Source: Climacteris rufus (taxonomy: Eukaryota; Chordata; Aves; Passeriformes; Climacteridae). From it: a DNA stretch of 64,000 nucleotides. The position numbers and the translations under genes were made by a program. The stretch covers positions 281,397 through 345,396 of the forward strand of contig VZRZ01004305.1 in NCBI GenBank assembly GCA_013398175.1. The letters run 5' to 3'. The first letter of the stretch is position 1. Each line of letters opens with the position of its first letter. Of the stretch, positions 22,067-34,600 are shown piece after piece. The notes under the pieces were generated by a model. That model made no database searches. It was not told the origin of the DNA and saw only the letters and a list, made by a program, of their open reading frames with translations.

Positions 22067-25000
22067 ATATGTGTTTCTATGTCTTAAACTTTTTTCTGGG
22101 TCTGATAAATAATCCTAGCTCGGTGGTACCTGGACACTTGTAGCTACAACTTTGTGTTTCAAAGTGTGCATGAGCATTAAGCACATCCTGTGGGCACGGC
22201 CAGGGTGGTAAAGCTGCCCTGATTGTAGCTCTCATTCCAGTTTTTGCCAGTTTCTTACCTGATGTCATGCAGCCAGATTGTGCCCTAAAGGATGGATTTA
22301 CAAACTGCTTCCAAAGGGGAACTCTGAAGCACCCAGGGCAAAACAGACAAGGGAGCAGATAAAGCTACAGCTCATCTCTGCAAGGCCTGGGCAGCTCGAA
22401 ATCTCTGCTCACTCTTGCCAGGTTTATGTTTATTGCTATTATTTTAAAGGCATTGGGGGAGTACAGGAGGGAAGGAGAAATGTCATATTATACACATAAA
22501 CTGAGGGTAATTTTTTTGCCAATGGCTCTTAAATAACACAGTACAAACCCATTAATCCCATTCTCATTTTATCTTAAGTGCTAACTGCTTAACTGAGATT
22601 GATCCCTCTCAAGTAAAGATAATGGCCAGGGGATTTCAAGTAACAAACCCCGCTATTACAGTAAATTAGATTTGTATAGCTGGACATTAATGGATTATTT
22701 TATTATACTAAGCACAGTAGATATTTAGTCCACTTTCTGAAATATATTATTATGTAGTCACCGGTTATATCCATGGCAGGAATATTCCCACAGGAGGTAC
22801 ATTACCATGGAAGTCACACCAGGATCTCTGCTCCTCCTTGTGCAATGGCTGAAGGATGCTGAATCTGCCACCTGAACACTCCTTCAGATGAAGAGAGCCC
22901 TGAATGAACCCACATTTTAATGAATTTCTTCATTAATTTAGTTCTGATCCTACCTGCAGGCATGCCTGCCTCTTCCTCGAAAGCTTCACTTTGTTGTTCA
23001 ATGTGTAAGGACAACTTTTATTTTCCTTACGTGACTAATTAATTCCTTCCTGTGAAGGGACAAATGGTGTGTGTGCCTGTGCTGGCCCTTTGTGTGTCCC
23101 CTGGCCCTGTCTGTGTTCAGGGTGTGAGCACAACCTGTAATTCCAAACACACTGACTGGACCTGGAGAAATGGAGCAGATCCTTTGTCAGTCCCAAAGGC
23201 AGCACCTTTGTCAGGCTGCCAGGCTTGGCAGCTCCAACACTTGGAGTCCTCACACACCTCCCAGGGATTCCAGGAGGGAAGAAAAAGGAAAGGGTACGAT
23301 GGCATCCTTGGTTTCCTTTAGCAGGTGACATCTCTTTAATTTCCTATTTTATTTTCCATGTTTTAAACTACAGAGGTGATTTTAAACTATGCTGGAAACC
23401 ACAGGTGTAACAGGCCTAGAAATTCACCTCTCTGTGCTCTGAGATCTGTGTTTATATTGAAAGAATAACTTATATTTGTATTCAGCTTTGCAAACTGTCA
23501 CCAAAACAAATTGCTGCAGAATGCTGAATTATAACATTTTCAGGCTCACCCACTTCCCTGTTTTTCATACAGGCTGGCTGACCAACCTTTCAGCGAGGAT
23601 TTGAGGATTTGAGGTTATTTTACATAAAGCTGTAATTGTAAATCCACCAGAAATTGGGGATTCTCAGACAAAGGAAACACATAAGCTGGAATGCAGTGCA
23701 GGCAAACCAGAGAAGAGCCTGTGCACAGCTGACAAAAGGCAGGAGAGGACAGAGCTTGTTGCAGTTCCTGCTGTCCCAGGGGGTAAAACTGATAAGGAAT
23801 GAATGAGGCTCAGCTGCCAGGAGCATCCCTGACACCCTGACAAGCCCCTTTCAGGAGTGGATCCCCATTCCCTGTGTGGAAAACAGTGACTGGAGCCCAG
23901 GGGATGCCCAGGATGTTGCACAGCTCTGCCTGGAGCAGCTGAGGCAGCTCTGGAGTGGGGGAATGGGCTCAAGCATCACTGCTCATCTCAGGACCGCTGC
24001 AAGGGGTTCTTGACTGCAGCTTGTCAGAGAGAGGAGGGCACAAAGCAGAATTATGGACCCCACCACCATCAGTGGCTGTGTCAAGAGAAGCGTGTCCCTA
24101 ATAAACACCTGGTGTGCAATTTCTGATAGAAGCAGAAACAGAACAAGGCAAAATGTAATAATTTTTAATATTAATTCTAATCTGATAACTGCTTTTCAGG
24201 GATTAGGACTTCAACTTGAACATGAACACAAATTTCTAACACAAACGGGTTCATTTCTGGGCTTTTCCTAGCAGAAATATGTGATTGAGAGCAAAGATTA
24301 AACTCCTCAAAGGACAAACATCATAGGTGGAGAATACATACCAGCACACTGCTGACACAATTAAACAGGGACATTAGTTAGTTTTAAATATATCTATACT
24401 GAACCTTAATAAAGGCTTTTTACCATCTTGAGGAGGCTTTTAAAGAACCTTCCATATTTTGGGTTGTATTAATTTGAGGGATGTCTGTAGGATATGATGT
24501 CAGTGAGTGAAAAGGCATTTTCTTTTCCTACACTTTTTAGAAATTAGGAGGAAAAAAGCTTATGTTCAATGTTATACTTGATTTTAGCAGCTTTCTTTAT
24601 GCAAAAATCATTAACCAGCTGCACCAAAGCCCTAAGATTATTTTTTTAATAATGCTGTTGAAAGTTCTGTACAGCATATGTTGGATTATTTCTGACTGCT
24701 CTTCTAATCTTTAGTTTTATTTAGCCCATGCCTTCAAGATTCCTTGTTCATTGATTTTTGTCACATCTCAGAGGACTGAAAATCCTGTGGTGAGTGTTAC
24801 TTACACGAAGAACAAAAGGAAGCTTTCACAAAATCTTGTGGTAAGTCACATTGACGAGACCGTGTCACTCTAGGGATGATTTTCACAATGAGCAACACTG
24901 TTTTGTACACGTGTGAGCAGAATTTCCATTGGTGGCATTAAAAACAGTGTAAGCAACACACTGAACCTCCACATTATTTCTAAATTACAATTTTTATAAT

Positions 25001-25520
25001 ATTTATTTTTAATGATAGTATAGAGAAGCTTTTTAAAACATTTCCACTATTAAGGTTTCATTTCCATAAGCTTATGTTTTCCTCACTTCCTCAAGCATTC
25101 CCATATTACTCATTCATTATATGTATTTCTTGCTTGCAAAAGTTGCATAATTTCATTAAAAATACAGAAACAAATGAATGGCCACGCTCCTATATAATTA
25201 TATTTCTCTAGAAGTGCAAAACTCTTGTAACAGCTTCCTGACCAGCAGCCTTTCACATTCTTCTGACCCTTTTTGCCCTCCCTCTCTTCTATTTTCGCAC
25301 ATTTCTTTCCCCTGCACCACATTTGATCCCTACTTTCTCTGCCTTTCCCCATTCCACTAAACATCTCATAGTAGGTTTTTTGCATTCCCACCATCTCTTA
25401 AAGCATCCCATAAAAATTTTTTACCCAATCCCATCCAAGATCCTCTGGCAAGTTCGTTCTTTTCCATGATGCTTTTGGTTTTCCCTTCTTACCAGCTGCA
25501 GAGATCTGTCTGAACCCCTC
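22067..25520. other. Non-coding sequence
   Basis: Mixed composition. GC-richer, two-strand-open patches lie at 23040-23330 and 23690-24060 but match nothing I recognise. 22500-22770 is AT-rich with several TAAT/ATTA cores and no repeat, a possible conserved element. No gene is supported. Confidence 0.5.
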
Positions 25521-25645
25521 CAAGAGGGGCTTGGAGCACCCTGGGATAGTGGGAGGTGTCCCTGCCCATATCAGGGGTGGAACTGGATGGGCTTTAAGGT
25601 CCTTCCAACCCAAACCATTCTGGGATTCTATGATTTTATGAAGAT
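25521..25645 (+). mobile_element. CR1 LINE 3'-end fragment
   Basis: Starts 'caagaggggcttggagcacc', continues 'gtgggaggtgtccctgccc', and ends CCAACCCAAACCATTCTGGG plus an ATTCTATGATT tail. It is 5'-truncated. Confidence 0.95.
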
Positions 25646-25942
25646 GCTGAGAGGTCCCTTCCATCAGGGAACCATCCATCAGGGATCTGAGGGAGAGCTC
25701 AGATGTCCAACATCATCTCCATGGTTCTGCTGTGACAGTTTGTCCGTGTAAATGTCATTTATTCCCTGCTTTGTCTCCTGTCTCTGTTTTAATACTGGAA
25801 AGCTGCTCACCAGATATCCTCACAAACCAGATATCCTTGCATTCCAAATATCCACATCCTTCACATTCCACAGCTCTTTTACCTTCCTTTTGTTTCACAT
25901 GGCTTTAAAAAGAAGATAGATTCAAAAATGAGAAATGTTGTG

Positions 25943-26099
25943 GCCCCCCCAATCCCTGGCAGTGTCCCAGGCCAGGCTGGACAGGGCTTGGAGCACCCTG
26001 GGACAGTGGGAGGTGTCCCTGCCCATGGCGGGGGGGGCACTGGGTGGGCTCTGATGACCCTTCCCACCCAAACCATTCTGGGATTCTGGGATTCTGTGA
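25943..26099 (+). mobile_element. CR1 LINE 3'-end fragment
   Basis: Runs from 'tggccccccc' and 'aatccctggcagtgtcccag' through 'ggacagggcttggagcaccc' to the tail 'accattctgggattctggga' and 'ttctgtg'. The 3' 8-mer repeats are visible. Confidence 0.95.
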
Positions 26100-27713
26100 A
26101 AAATGAGTCCTGGATACTCTCACAGAATGCAAGTTTTTCAAGTGGTGCCCACACATCCGACCTCCTGAGGAATTCTCCTGCATTTTGTCACCAACAAACC
26201 CCACATCATCTTTCACCAAGAGGCTGCCCAGTGACACTTTTAGAATGCATTTGCTTTCTCAAAGTGTCACTTCTCTGAGACTGGAATTGAATGCAGAATT
26301 AGGCTGGCCTAATTCCACAAATCTCTTTTTGCCAACCAACCACTCATTTAAGAAGAGTTGCAATTAGGAGCACTTAAGAGCTTTCATGATTAGGGATTCT
26401 GTTTGAAAATTCAGTGTAAGCTCATTATGTTGCTGCATATCATTACATTTAGAGGCAGAAGAGAGGACATTGTGTGTGAGTTGTTGTACAATTGGCTAAT
26501 CCAGCCTCATTCACCACAAGAATTATCATTTGCTCAAGAGAATAATCAGTTTTACAGCTGGCATGCCCACAGTTCCAAAGTACCTTTTGGTTCCTCCCAG
26601 TGAATCTGTAGGGGCAGCAGCAGGGAGCTTTTCTGCTGGAGAGACCTGTCTGTGGAAGCAACCAGCCCTCGTGTTTTTTCTGGAGGAAAAAATTAATAAG
26701 ATTGATTAAAAAAGTAAAAGCTCATTTCAAAGTGCAGCAACAATGAGAAAAGCATTCAAAGTCCCCTTGTAAGAATGAGTTAACCAGTTCTAAGCGTGTG
26801 TTGTAAGGTCAGTGATTGATCAAGCTAATCCCAAAATCAGGTTAATAACAGAGTTACATGGCAGCAACAAGGCTGCTGACTGCAGATTTAGTTCTGAGGT
26901 AAAAGAATCATATGAATCTTATGAATCTTCATTTATTACTTGATACTCTCTTTTCCCAATTCGCCACTTCACACTCTCCATTTTCCAGTTTCTTTTGAAG
27001 ATTCTCCTATTTTTTCCTTTAATTTTAAGTAACATATTTTTCATAAATTCATTCCACCTTTTGTCTAAGCAAATATTTTTCTCCATGTGTTTGCTATTTT
27101 CTCTGCACAGAGATAAATACAATTTTCAGATTAACTTGCACAAGTAAGAGCAGAAAACCTTTAAAAAGTATTAGCTTGGTACCATCATTACTGACCAGTT
27201 TTGTGAGATTCTTTAAGACTCTTCATTTTAGTAAACAGATCTATTCTTTTCCTTTTTTTTTTCTTTTTTTTACAGCAAGTGAAAGCTGAAGTAGGACATG
27301 CGAGGGTTGTTTGATATTTGCCTCTGTACAAGCTGACACAAAAGTATAAAACATTGACAGAGATAATATCAGGAGAGTCTGGTGTTTGACTGAACTGAGT
27401 CTCTGAGTACATATTTTGCTAAGGAAAGACCAGCTAATGGCTGAACACAGTATTTCAGCTATTTTAAGACTGCTGGGATGTCTACAGATATTCCATAAAA
27501 TGTTGAGTTTGCTGACCAGCAGCAACCCTGATTGCTGCTATGGGGCAGTAGGAACATGAAGCTGAAGTATGAAACTGAATGTAAATTGCTCAGCAGTATT
27601 TGCAAATTAATTCTGCTTGGAATCTTTAATCTTTCACACATTTAACATTTTCTGCATTGGAAAACCAACCTTTTCTTTCCCTTGTCTAATCTTCATTCAT
27701 AAACAAAGGGTTA
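26100..27713. other. Non-coding AT-rich sequence
   Basis: No gene or recognised element. There is a T-rich low-complexity stretch near 27247-27272. Confidence 0.6.
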
Positions 27714-27776
27714 ATGGTTGGAGTCAATGACCTTAAATGTCTTTTTCAACCTAAATAATTCTGTGATCCTTTGATT
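27714..27776 (+). mobile_element. Old CR1 3' tail remnant
   Basis: 'ggttggagtcaatgacctta', 'tttttcaacctaaataa' and the terminal TTCTGTGATCCTTTGATT resemble an older CR1 terminus. Confidence 0.7.
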
Positions 27777-30700
27777 ATTCACTTTCAGAAAGAGTGACAG
27801 AATTTTACAATACATTGAAAATGTTATATTCTGCTAGATACAACTCCCTCATAATTTATACATTTATTTTTCAGTTTTCAAACCATAATAAACGTGAGCA
27901 GCTACCCTGCAGGATCCTATCTGAAGGCATCACCAACCTTTGGGACACAGTTTTTGGGACTTAGCTTGCAGCTAACAGAGCACAATGTGAAAGTGCATTA
28001 AGCAGATTATTTCCAGTGAATCCTCCTTGTGAAACCTTTTTTTTGTTTGTTTGTTTCCCCTAAAGAAGGGTGAAACATTAATTCCAAAATAAATGCTCTT
28101 TTTCTTTTAGATTATAACAATGATTGAGGAGTTGGGAGAGGATTACAGGTTGTGCATTATACATGCAAAATGCCACCAGTGCTTGTTGTGCTGGGTGAAT
28201 GTTTTGTACAGGATTTCTGAGAACTGAGTCCTTCAAAATGAAATGCTGCTGTTACAGGAAAAAAAGATGTCTTCAAGTTCAAGGCTGTTTATCACCAATG
28301 TACTATTCAAAACCTGGGGTTATTGTTCTCTCTCAATTTCATAATTATGCATTGAAACAGAAATATTTTTTTCTATCTGAAAATCCAACCCAGAAGAATG
28401 AAACTGATGACAAGAGATAATTAATTCAGGGGAGCACATAGAGAAACTCATTAAAAGGCAACAGATTGATGACATCTGTTAAAGCATTAAATATATATCC
28501 CCAAAGCAATAATGTTGGTCTTTGATCCTTTTCTTTCCAGACAAATGCAACAGATTTTCATAATCATCTTAAAATCATCTTTTTTTTTTCCAGTCAGATT
28601 AGTAGGAAGTGGACAAAAATGTCTTGGTCTTTGTTCATAAATTGGATATATTTGTCTTCCTCATCAGCGTGAGGAAGATGAAGTGGCAGCATAACAGGTT
28701 GAGGTTTAAAATAGTCCTTCAAAGTCCCAAATTAGGCTGCTTGGAAAGCAGGCCTTCAAAAGACCTAGGCTGAAATTAATGAATTTAATATTAATGATGA
28801 CCTTTTATCATAGACGTTTAAGGATGACCCGTAAGTAAAAGCCCTACAAATCTGTCTCTGAATCCTTAAAAAAAAACCTCAATATTTTCCCACTCCAAAT
28901 AATTTAGGAATTTATTGCATCTACTAATTTTTCTCTCCTTACATACTGTTTCTTCAATGCAATATCAGCATTTTGAAGTTACCTTAAAAATAAAAAAATC
29001 AAGGGAAATTGATATTTTGAGGATTTATATTTGCTATGGTTTGGGAGGCTGTGAAAGAAAAAATCAGTTGGAGAGTGAGGAACTGGGTTATGGGAATTGC
29101 CATAAAAGTCTATGGAAAATGGTAGGGAAGAGTTCAGCTCCCAAGGTCAGAATTTGATGTCCAACCACAACACAGATACTCAACCCCTAGGGAACACTTT
29201 CTGACAGAATGGGTTTGGAAAACTAGGACAGAGTGTAGTTTGAGGAAAATTCATGGAAACCTCCCAGTGACTGGCACAGTATAGCAAGATCATAGAAAAT
29301 TCTATGACAGACTCTCCCTGGGTTATTTTTTAATGGATCAGAAAAATTAGAATCCCACAAAATTTTTCATGGAAGTAGGGAATATACCTTATGGGGGGAT
29401 TTTTAAGGATCTCCCTCCATTTGTATTACCCAAACCTAGAGGGAGAAATTTCCATATAAAAAACAAATAAAAGGTGGTAGTTAAAGCCAACAAAATGTGT
29501 TTAGAAATTAAATATTTATAATATTGAGTAATATTTCAACACATTTCAGTATATACACTCAAAAAGCTGGTGGAATGTGTGTGCATAGATATATAAAAAG
29601 AATAATATAAAATATAAAAGGACAGCAGAGATACAGTTCTTTCTGCTATATCTAGTTAGTATTAAAATGAGACTTTTTGTCCCCAGTGGAAAAGATCTCC
29701 TATTCCCAACCATCTTTAGAAGTGTTATTTATGTTTATATCTTCCACAAACATACAGATTTCTTGGAGAGGGAGTGGAAATACATTTGGAGATATTCCTC
29801 AAGAGAGAGAAAGAAAGAAAAAGAAAAAAGGAAGTTATTAACACACTTTCTGACACAAGGAAGACCAGAAGGCAACATTGAATCCTGACTCGTGAAACCG
29901 CAGAAACCTCGATGTGTTTAACAACCATCAGCAAGGAGAAGAGAGAAAGCAAATGTCTGGGGTCTGGCATGCAGTTTGAAGTTTATAAATGTAATTGACA
30001 CCCAGATTCTTGATTCCAAAAGATGCTGAACCACACTTGACATCAACACGGCTGCACTGTCAGAAGGAGGGCAATGAAACCACCACCATGTGTGCATAAA
30101 AGACATTATTTGACTCAGCAGTGGCCAGATTATGCTTTAAATAATCCTAATCAAAAGACATTCCCTACTAATACTTAGGCAGGCGTTCAATTTGTCTGGT
30201 TTTAGTCGTGCAAATATTCAGTGTTAAAGTTTTCTTGGACAGAACTCCCTATCAGAGTTAAATTGTAAAGGTCAAACCTGGATTATACCCAGCTCTAACC
30301 CTCAGGGAATTCAGCGTGGCCCTTGCTGGGACAGGCCTTGGGCTCAGCACTGACTTTGCAAGGACCCAAGATCCCTCTTGCTCAGGTTTGGTCTCAGCTT
30401 ACCTTGGCCTTAGGTCTGTGTAGTTGTAACAACGTTTCTGAAGACCACACGATGATGACGATTTTGGGGGCATTTTGGGTGTGAAAACCACAATTTTTAA
30501 TTGACTTGATTGACCCAGGAGTCACTGGATGCTGAACACCCTGTTTGTTGTCTCAGCCAACGCATAGGAATTGGAAAGAGAACGAAGATGAACAGGACCA
30601 GGATGGAGGAATCTCAATTCTTAGCAATAAGAATATGAGAAACACAAATTATAACAATTTTATAATTAGTGCTAATCTGCACCTCTGATAAAGAATATCT

Positions 30701-31417
30701 TCACATTTTTAATGCAGACTATCATGTACAATTGTGAATGGAAGTGGGTTTTTTTTATTTATTTGATTTCTACAGCAGCTTGACTTCTGTCTCAGTGCAT
30801 GAGGATGTAGTTACCCAGTAATGATGTTGTCTATATTGACTTTGGAGAAAACTTATCACTCATGAGAGCACTGAAAGACTTCTCTATTTGCTGTTGTCTT
30901 TACCCACTATTCAGTGTTATACCATTTTTTATTTCTTCAGACACAGCAAAAAAGTGGGGTTTCTTTAGAATTTGATATTTCATGCACCATAATTTATTTC
31001 CTTCTTAACCTCTCTGAAAACGAAATAAGCCCGTTGCTTTTTCCTTCCATAAATGAGATTTCCTTGACAACTTTTCTCAACAACTTTTCTCTTCCTTAAA
31101 ATCATAACCCCCAGGCTGATGTGATTCTCTTCATTTACTACAGTAATTAGAGCATTGCTGAATGATTGAAGTTTGTGAACAATTCACTGGGTTTGCTTTC
31201 CTGCATTTTAAATCTAAAGAACCTTCCCAGATCGGGTTTACATGCAGGCCCCGACCTGTGGCCACTTTATGTCTAAAGTTACATTTTCTAAGAGAAGAGG
31301 GTTTGGTTTTAAACAAGAAATATGGGTGTGCACCTGCAGGAATATTGCACATTATGGGATGTCGGTTATACATGTGCCATATTGTTCTGCAAATAATTTC
31401 ATGCTGAACCAAATGCC
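27777..31417. other. Long repeat-poor non-coding stretch
   Basis: About 3.6 kb of AT-rich DNA without recognisable mobile elements. Minor simple sequence: GTTT repeats at about 28048-28060 and purine-rich 29802-29832. Open frames up to about 100 codons have no domain signature. Confidence 0.55.
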
Positions 31418-31692
31418 TGGAGGGAAAGGACAAGGGGGAATGGCTTCCCACTGGCATAGAGCATGGTTAGGTGGGATTTTGGGAAGGAATTGTTCCCTGG
31501 GAGGGTGGGGAGGCCCTGGCACAGGGTGCCCAGAGAAGCTGTGGCTGCCCCAGCCCTGGAAGTGTCCAAGGCCAGGCTGGACAGGGCTTGGAGCAACCTG
31601 GGACAGTGGAAAGTGTCCCTCCCCATGGCTGGGGGTGGAATGAGAAGAGTTTTAAGGTCCCTTTCAACCAAAACCATTCCATGATTCTATAC
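31418..31692 (+). mobile_element. CR1 LINE 3'-end fragment
   Basis: A fairly complete terminal ~275 bp: 'gggaaaggacaagggggaat', 'ttgggaaggaattgttccct', 'gccctggcacagggtgccc', 'agaagctgtggctgcccc', 'caggctggacagggcttgg' and the tail 'accattccatgattctat'. It has no coding content, as expected this close to the 3' end. Confidence 0.96.
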
Positions 31693-34600
31693 TAAATAAA
31701 ATGAGAAGAACCGGAGATCTTACAACTGCAATCTAAACTCCAACATAAATTTTAATGCTACTTCAAAAATTCACACGGCAGAAAAAGAAAACCTCAGCAG
31801 ACATTGCCTCATCTGGTGTCAAAATTGGCAATATTTGAGGCAGACCAGGGAGAAATAACCCATAAAGTTCTGTCATTATTAGTTATGATGCATTGTCAGG
31901 CACTGTCACGTTGTGATTCACACGGTGTTAATGCAATGCCACCGTCGATACCAAAGGACCTAACAGCAGCACAGCACGGCGCTACAAGGAAATTGCAAAA
32001 TCTTGCCATTAAACCTCAAAATGACATTTTTAATAGTAACATCAGAATTTTAATGCCCCAAAATTAGTCTTCTTTCCAGCAGCTTCCAGCATGCTGTCTT
32101 ATCAGAGACATCACACCGCAATTAGCTTTCCCTACGCCCTGCACAATGTCAGGGTACAAATATTATCTTCCCCTTGCAACGTGCCATGCATTGATACTTC
32201 CTTTGAGCCTCAATTCACTTTTTTTTTTCTCTTCCCATCAACGAAGGCAGTGCTCCACTTACTGAGGAAGCAAATTACTTTTCCATTATAATGTAATGAT
32301 GCAGGAGAGTGGTATTTTCTAACAATAGAAAATAAAATCTCACTGTCTTTCCGAGCAAGAAAAACACTTCACGACTATTAAAAAATGCTATAAAGCAAAA
32401 TAAAATTAGCTTCCAGTGGTTATTGTGATAAATAACAAATTAATGCCAGAAATAAATTTGCTGCTAAGGCTCCTGTTTCCGCTGCCTTTCTCAAATCAGG
32501 TTTATTGTCTGTATTTATGCTCAGCTTTGGGAAGCAGCAGAGATGAGTGACGATGCATTCCTTCAGGCTCTGATGACTATAAGTCATTCATGAGAGGCAC
32601 CAACTGTCCTTTCCAAACTTTTGATTAAATGGATAATTTCAGATCTATTTCAACATATACCTTGAGCTAAGAAATGGTAAAAACCATGTTTAATGACAGG
32701 TAGAATTATAAGTCCAAGTGGGAGGAACTAATTTTCCTCAAGCAAAACTACTTGTTTTTGTTAGGATTGAAAACACCACTTGGTCATAAATATGTACAGG
32801 AAATGCTTCCTTGTCCTTCTGAAAATGTACAAGTTTTCTGAAAGTTCCCATTCGTTAGATAAAAATCTTTGCCAGAAGGTTTGCAAAGAGATGAGAACCC
32901 CTTTCTGTATTTTTAGGAGCTTGACACTTCCACCTTCACATTAAGATACAAGATCCAAGTCTCTCTTTTATTTCTTCTGCCTGTAATTAATAATTTACAC
33001 AGCTTGGAATGAAGACTGAAGGCAGCTCAGCTGAGAACACTGATGTGGCACTAGGGCAAAATCAGGATTCAAAACTGGATGTCCCACAACACAGCTTAAT
33101 GTCCTTTATTGCCACTGACTGGCTTTTGTTCTGAAACTGATGCTAGAAATTTGCCTAGGATTTTGAAAATCCTCTTCATTACAGGACACAATAAAACTTT
33201 TGTTCAAAAAATGAGCAATTTTCCATTTGAGAGAAACGTATTCATATTTTTTTTTCCATGCACAATTATTTATTGCTTAGTCTGGATGCCTCATGTTGAC
33301 AGCCTCCCCCTTGGTGTTCTAAGGGGCAGGAAAAAAATTAACAATTAAAACTGATTTTAATGCTGTGCTCTGTTTCTAACACCTTTCTGTTGTGTGGTAC
33401 CCACCTTAAGCTAAAGGACTGTCAGTCACACCCATGGTGCTGCAAGAGGCAAAGGGCTCTGTCCTCTGGGAGTTTTAGATCAGCAAGAACCAGTTCAGAA
33501 AGGCTGAGCTGGGATCTCCTGTACTGGGCTTTGCCTTTCCAACCACAGCTGACAAACCAGCACAGTGCCTTCTGTACTGGCAAGGATTGGTCTTATCAGG
33601 TGGCACAGGAAGAAATTAATCTGCTTTAATAGCCCATATTGATAACTGCTGAGAGAATTACATGGAAACTTGGGAAAAAAATCAACCAAGACAAAAAAAT
33701 CCCCAAACAACACACCTAAATTCAAAATATGTCTCTCCTCATGAATATATTTTGTTTAACAAGGAGATGACTTCTGACAGAAGTGAGAGCATCCCTGAGG
33801 AGGTCAATTTTAAAAAGAGTTTTCCCATCTGTATTTTATTAGTGGTCATTTTATAGAGTCCACAAAGAGCCTGACTGCACAGAGATCGTGGGGATCTTTC
33901 TACATCAAGTGTCAGAAAAATATCTCTTTGTTCTATGTCATCACCTGTTTGCAGCTATCAAATCACTTTTCTTTTGCAGTGAATCATTGGTAGCAACACC
34001 AAACTCCTCATCAGGAGCAACAAAATGTGCTCTTTTCCTCCTTAGAAAAAGTGAGAAATCTTCTGTACAACTTCAGCATGATGAGCACAGGAAGCACATT
34101 TCATTGCAAAAAAAAGTCTAAATATTAATGTAATAATGGACTTGGAAATTGAATGCTACTGGAAAGCCATTGTTAATGCTAGTTTGAGGCAAATTAACTA
34201 TTTTGTGGCACCATTTAACAACCTGGTGACTGATTAATGCAAAACAGGACCACGGATCTAAGCCTGGATTCACTGACAACACTCATTTGAACAGAAGAAT
34301 GAAATAAAAACTATTACCTTGTGCATGAGACTGGACCTGGAGAAACACATAGATGGCTGGAAAATCACAGCACATCTACATATAAAAGCCTGATTTAGTG
34401 AATCTATAGAATTTAGTTTAGCTGCAATAAATTCACTATTACGCAACAATTTATGACATTTAGTTAAGTACTGTCAAGGGCATGAGTATGAAATTGAAAC
34501 CACTAAGGTAGGATGAAGTTCTACAGAAAAAAAAGATACAAGGAATCCCAAAAGATCATAAACCACAGATATATGTTTGCCATCTACTTCTAATTGGCTT

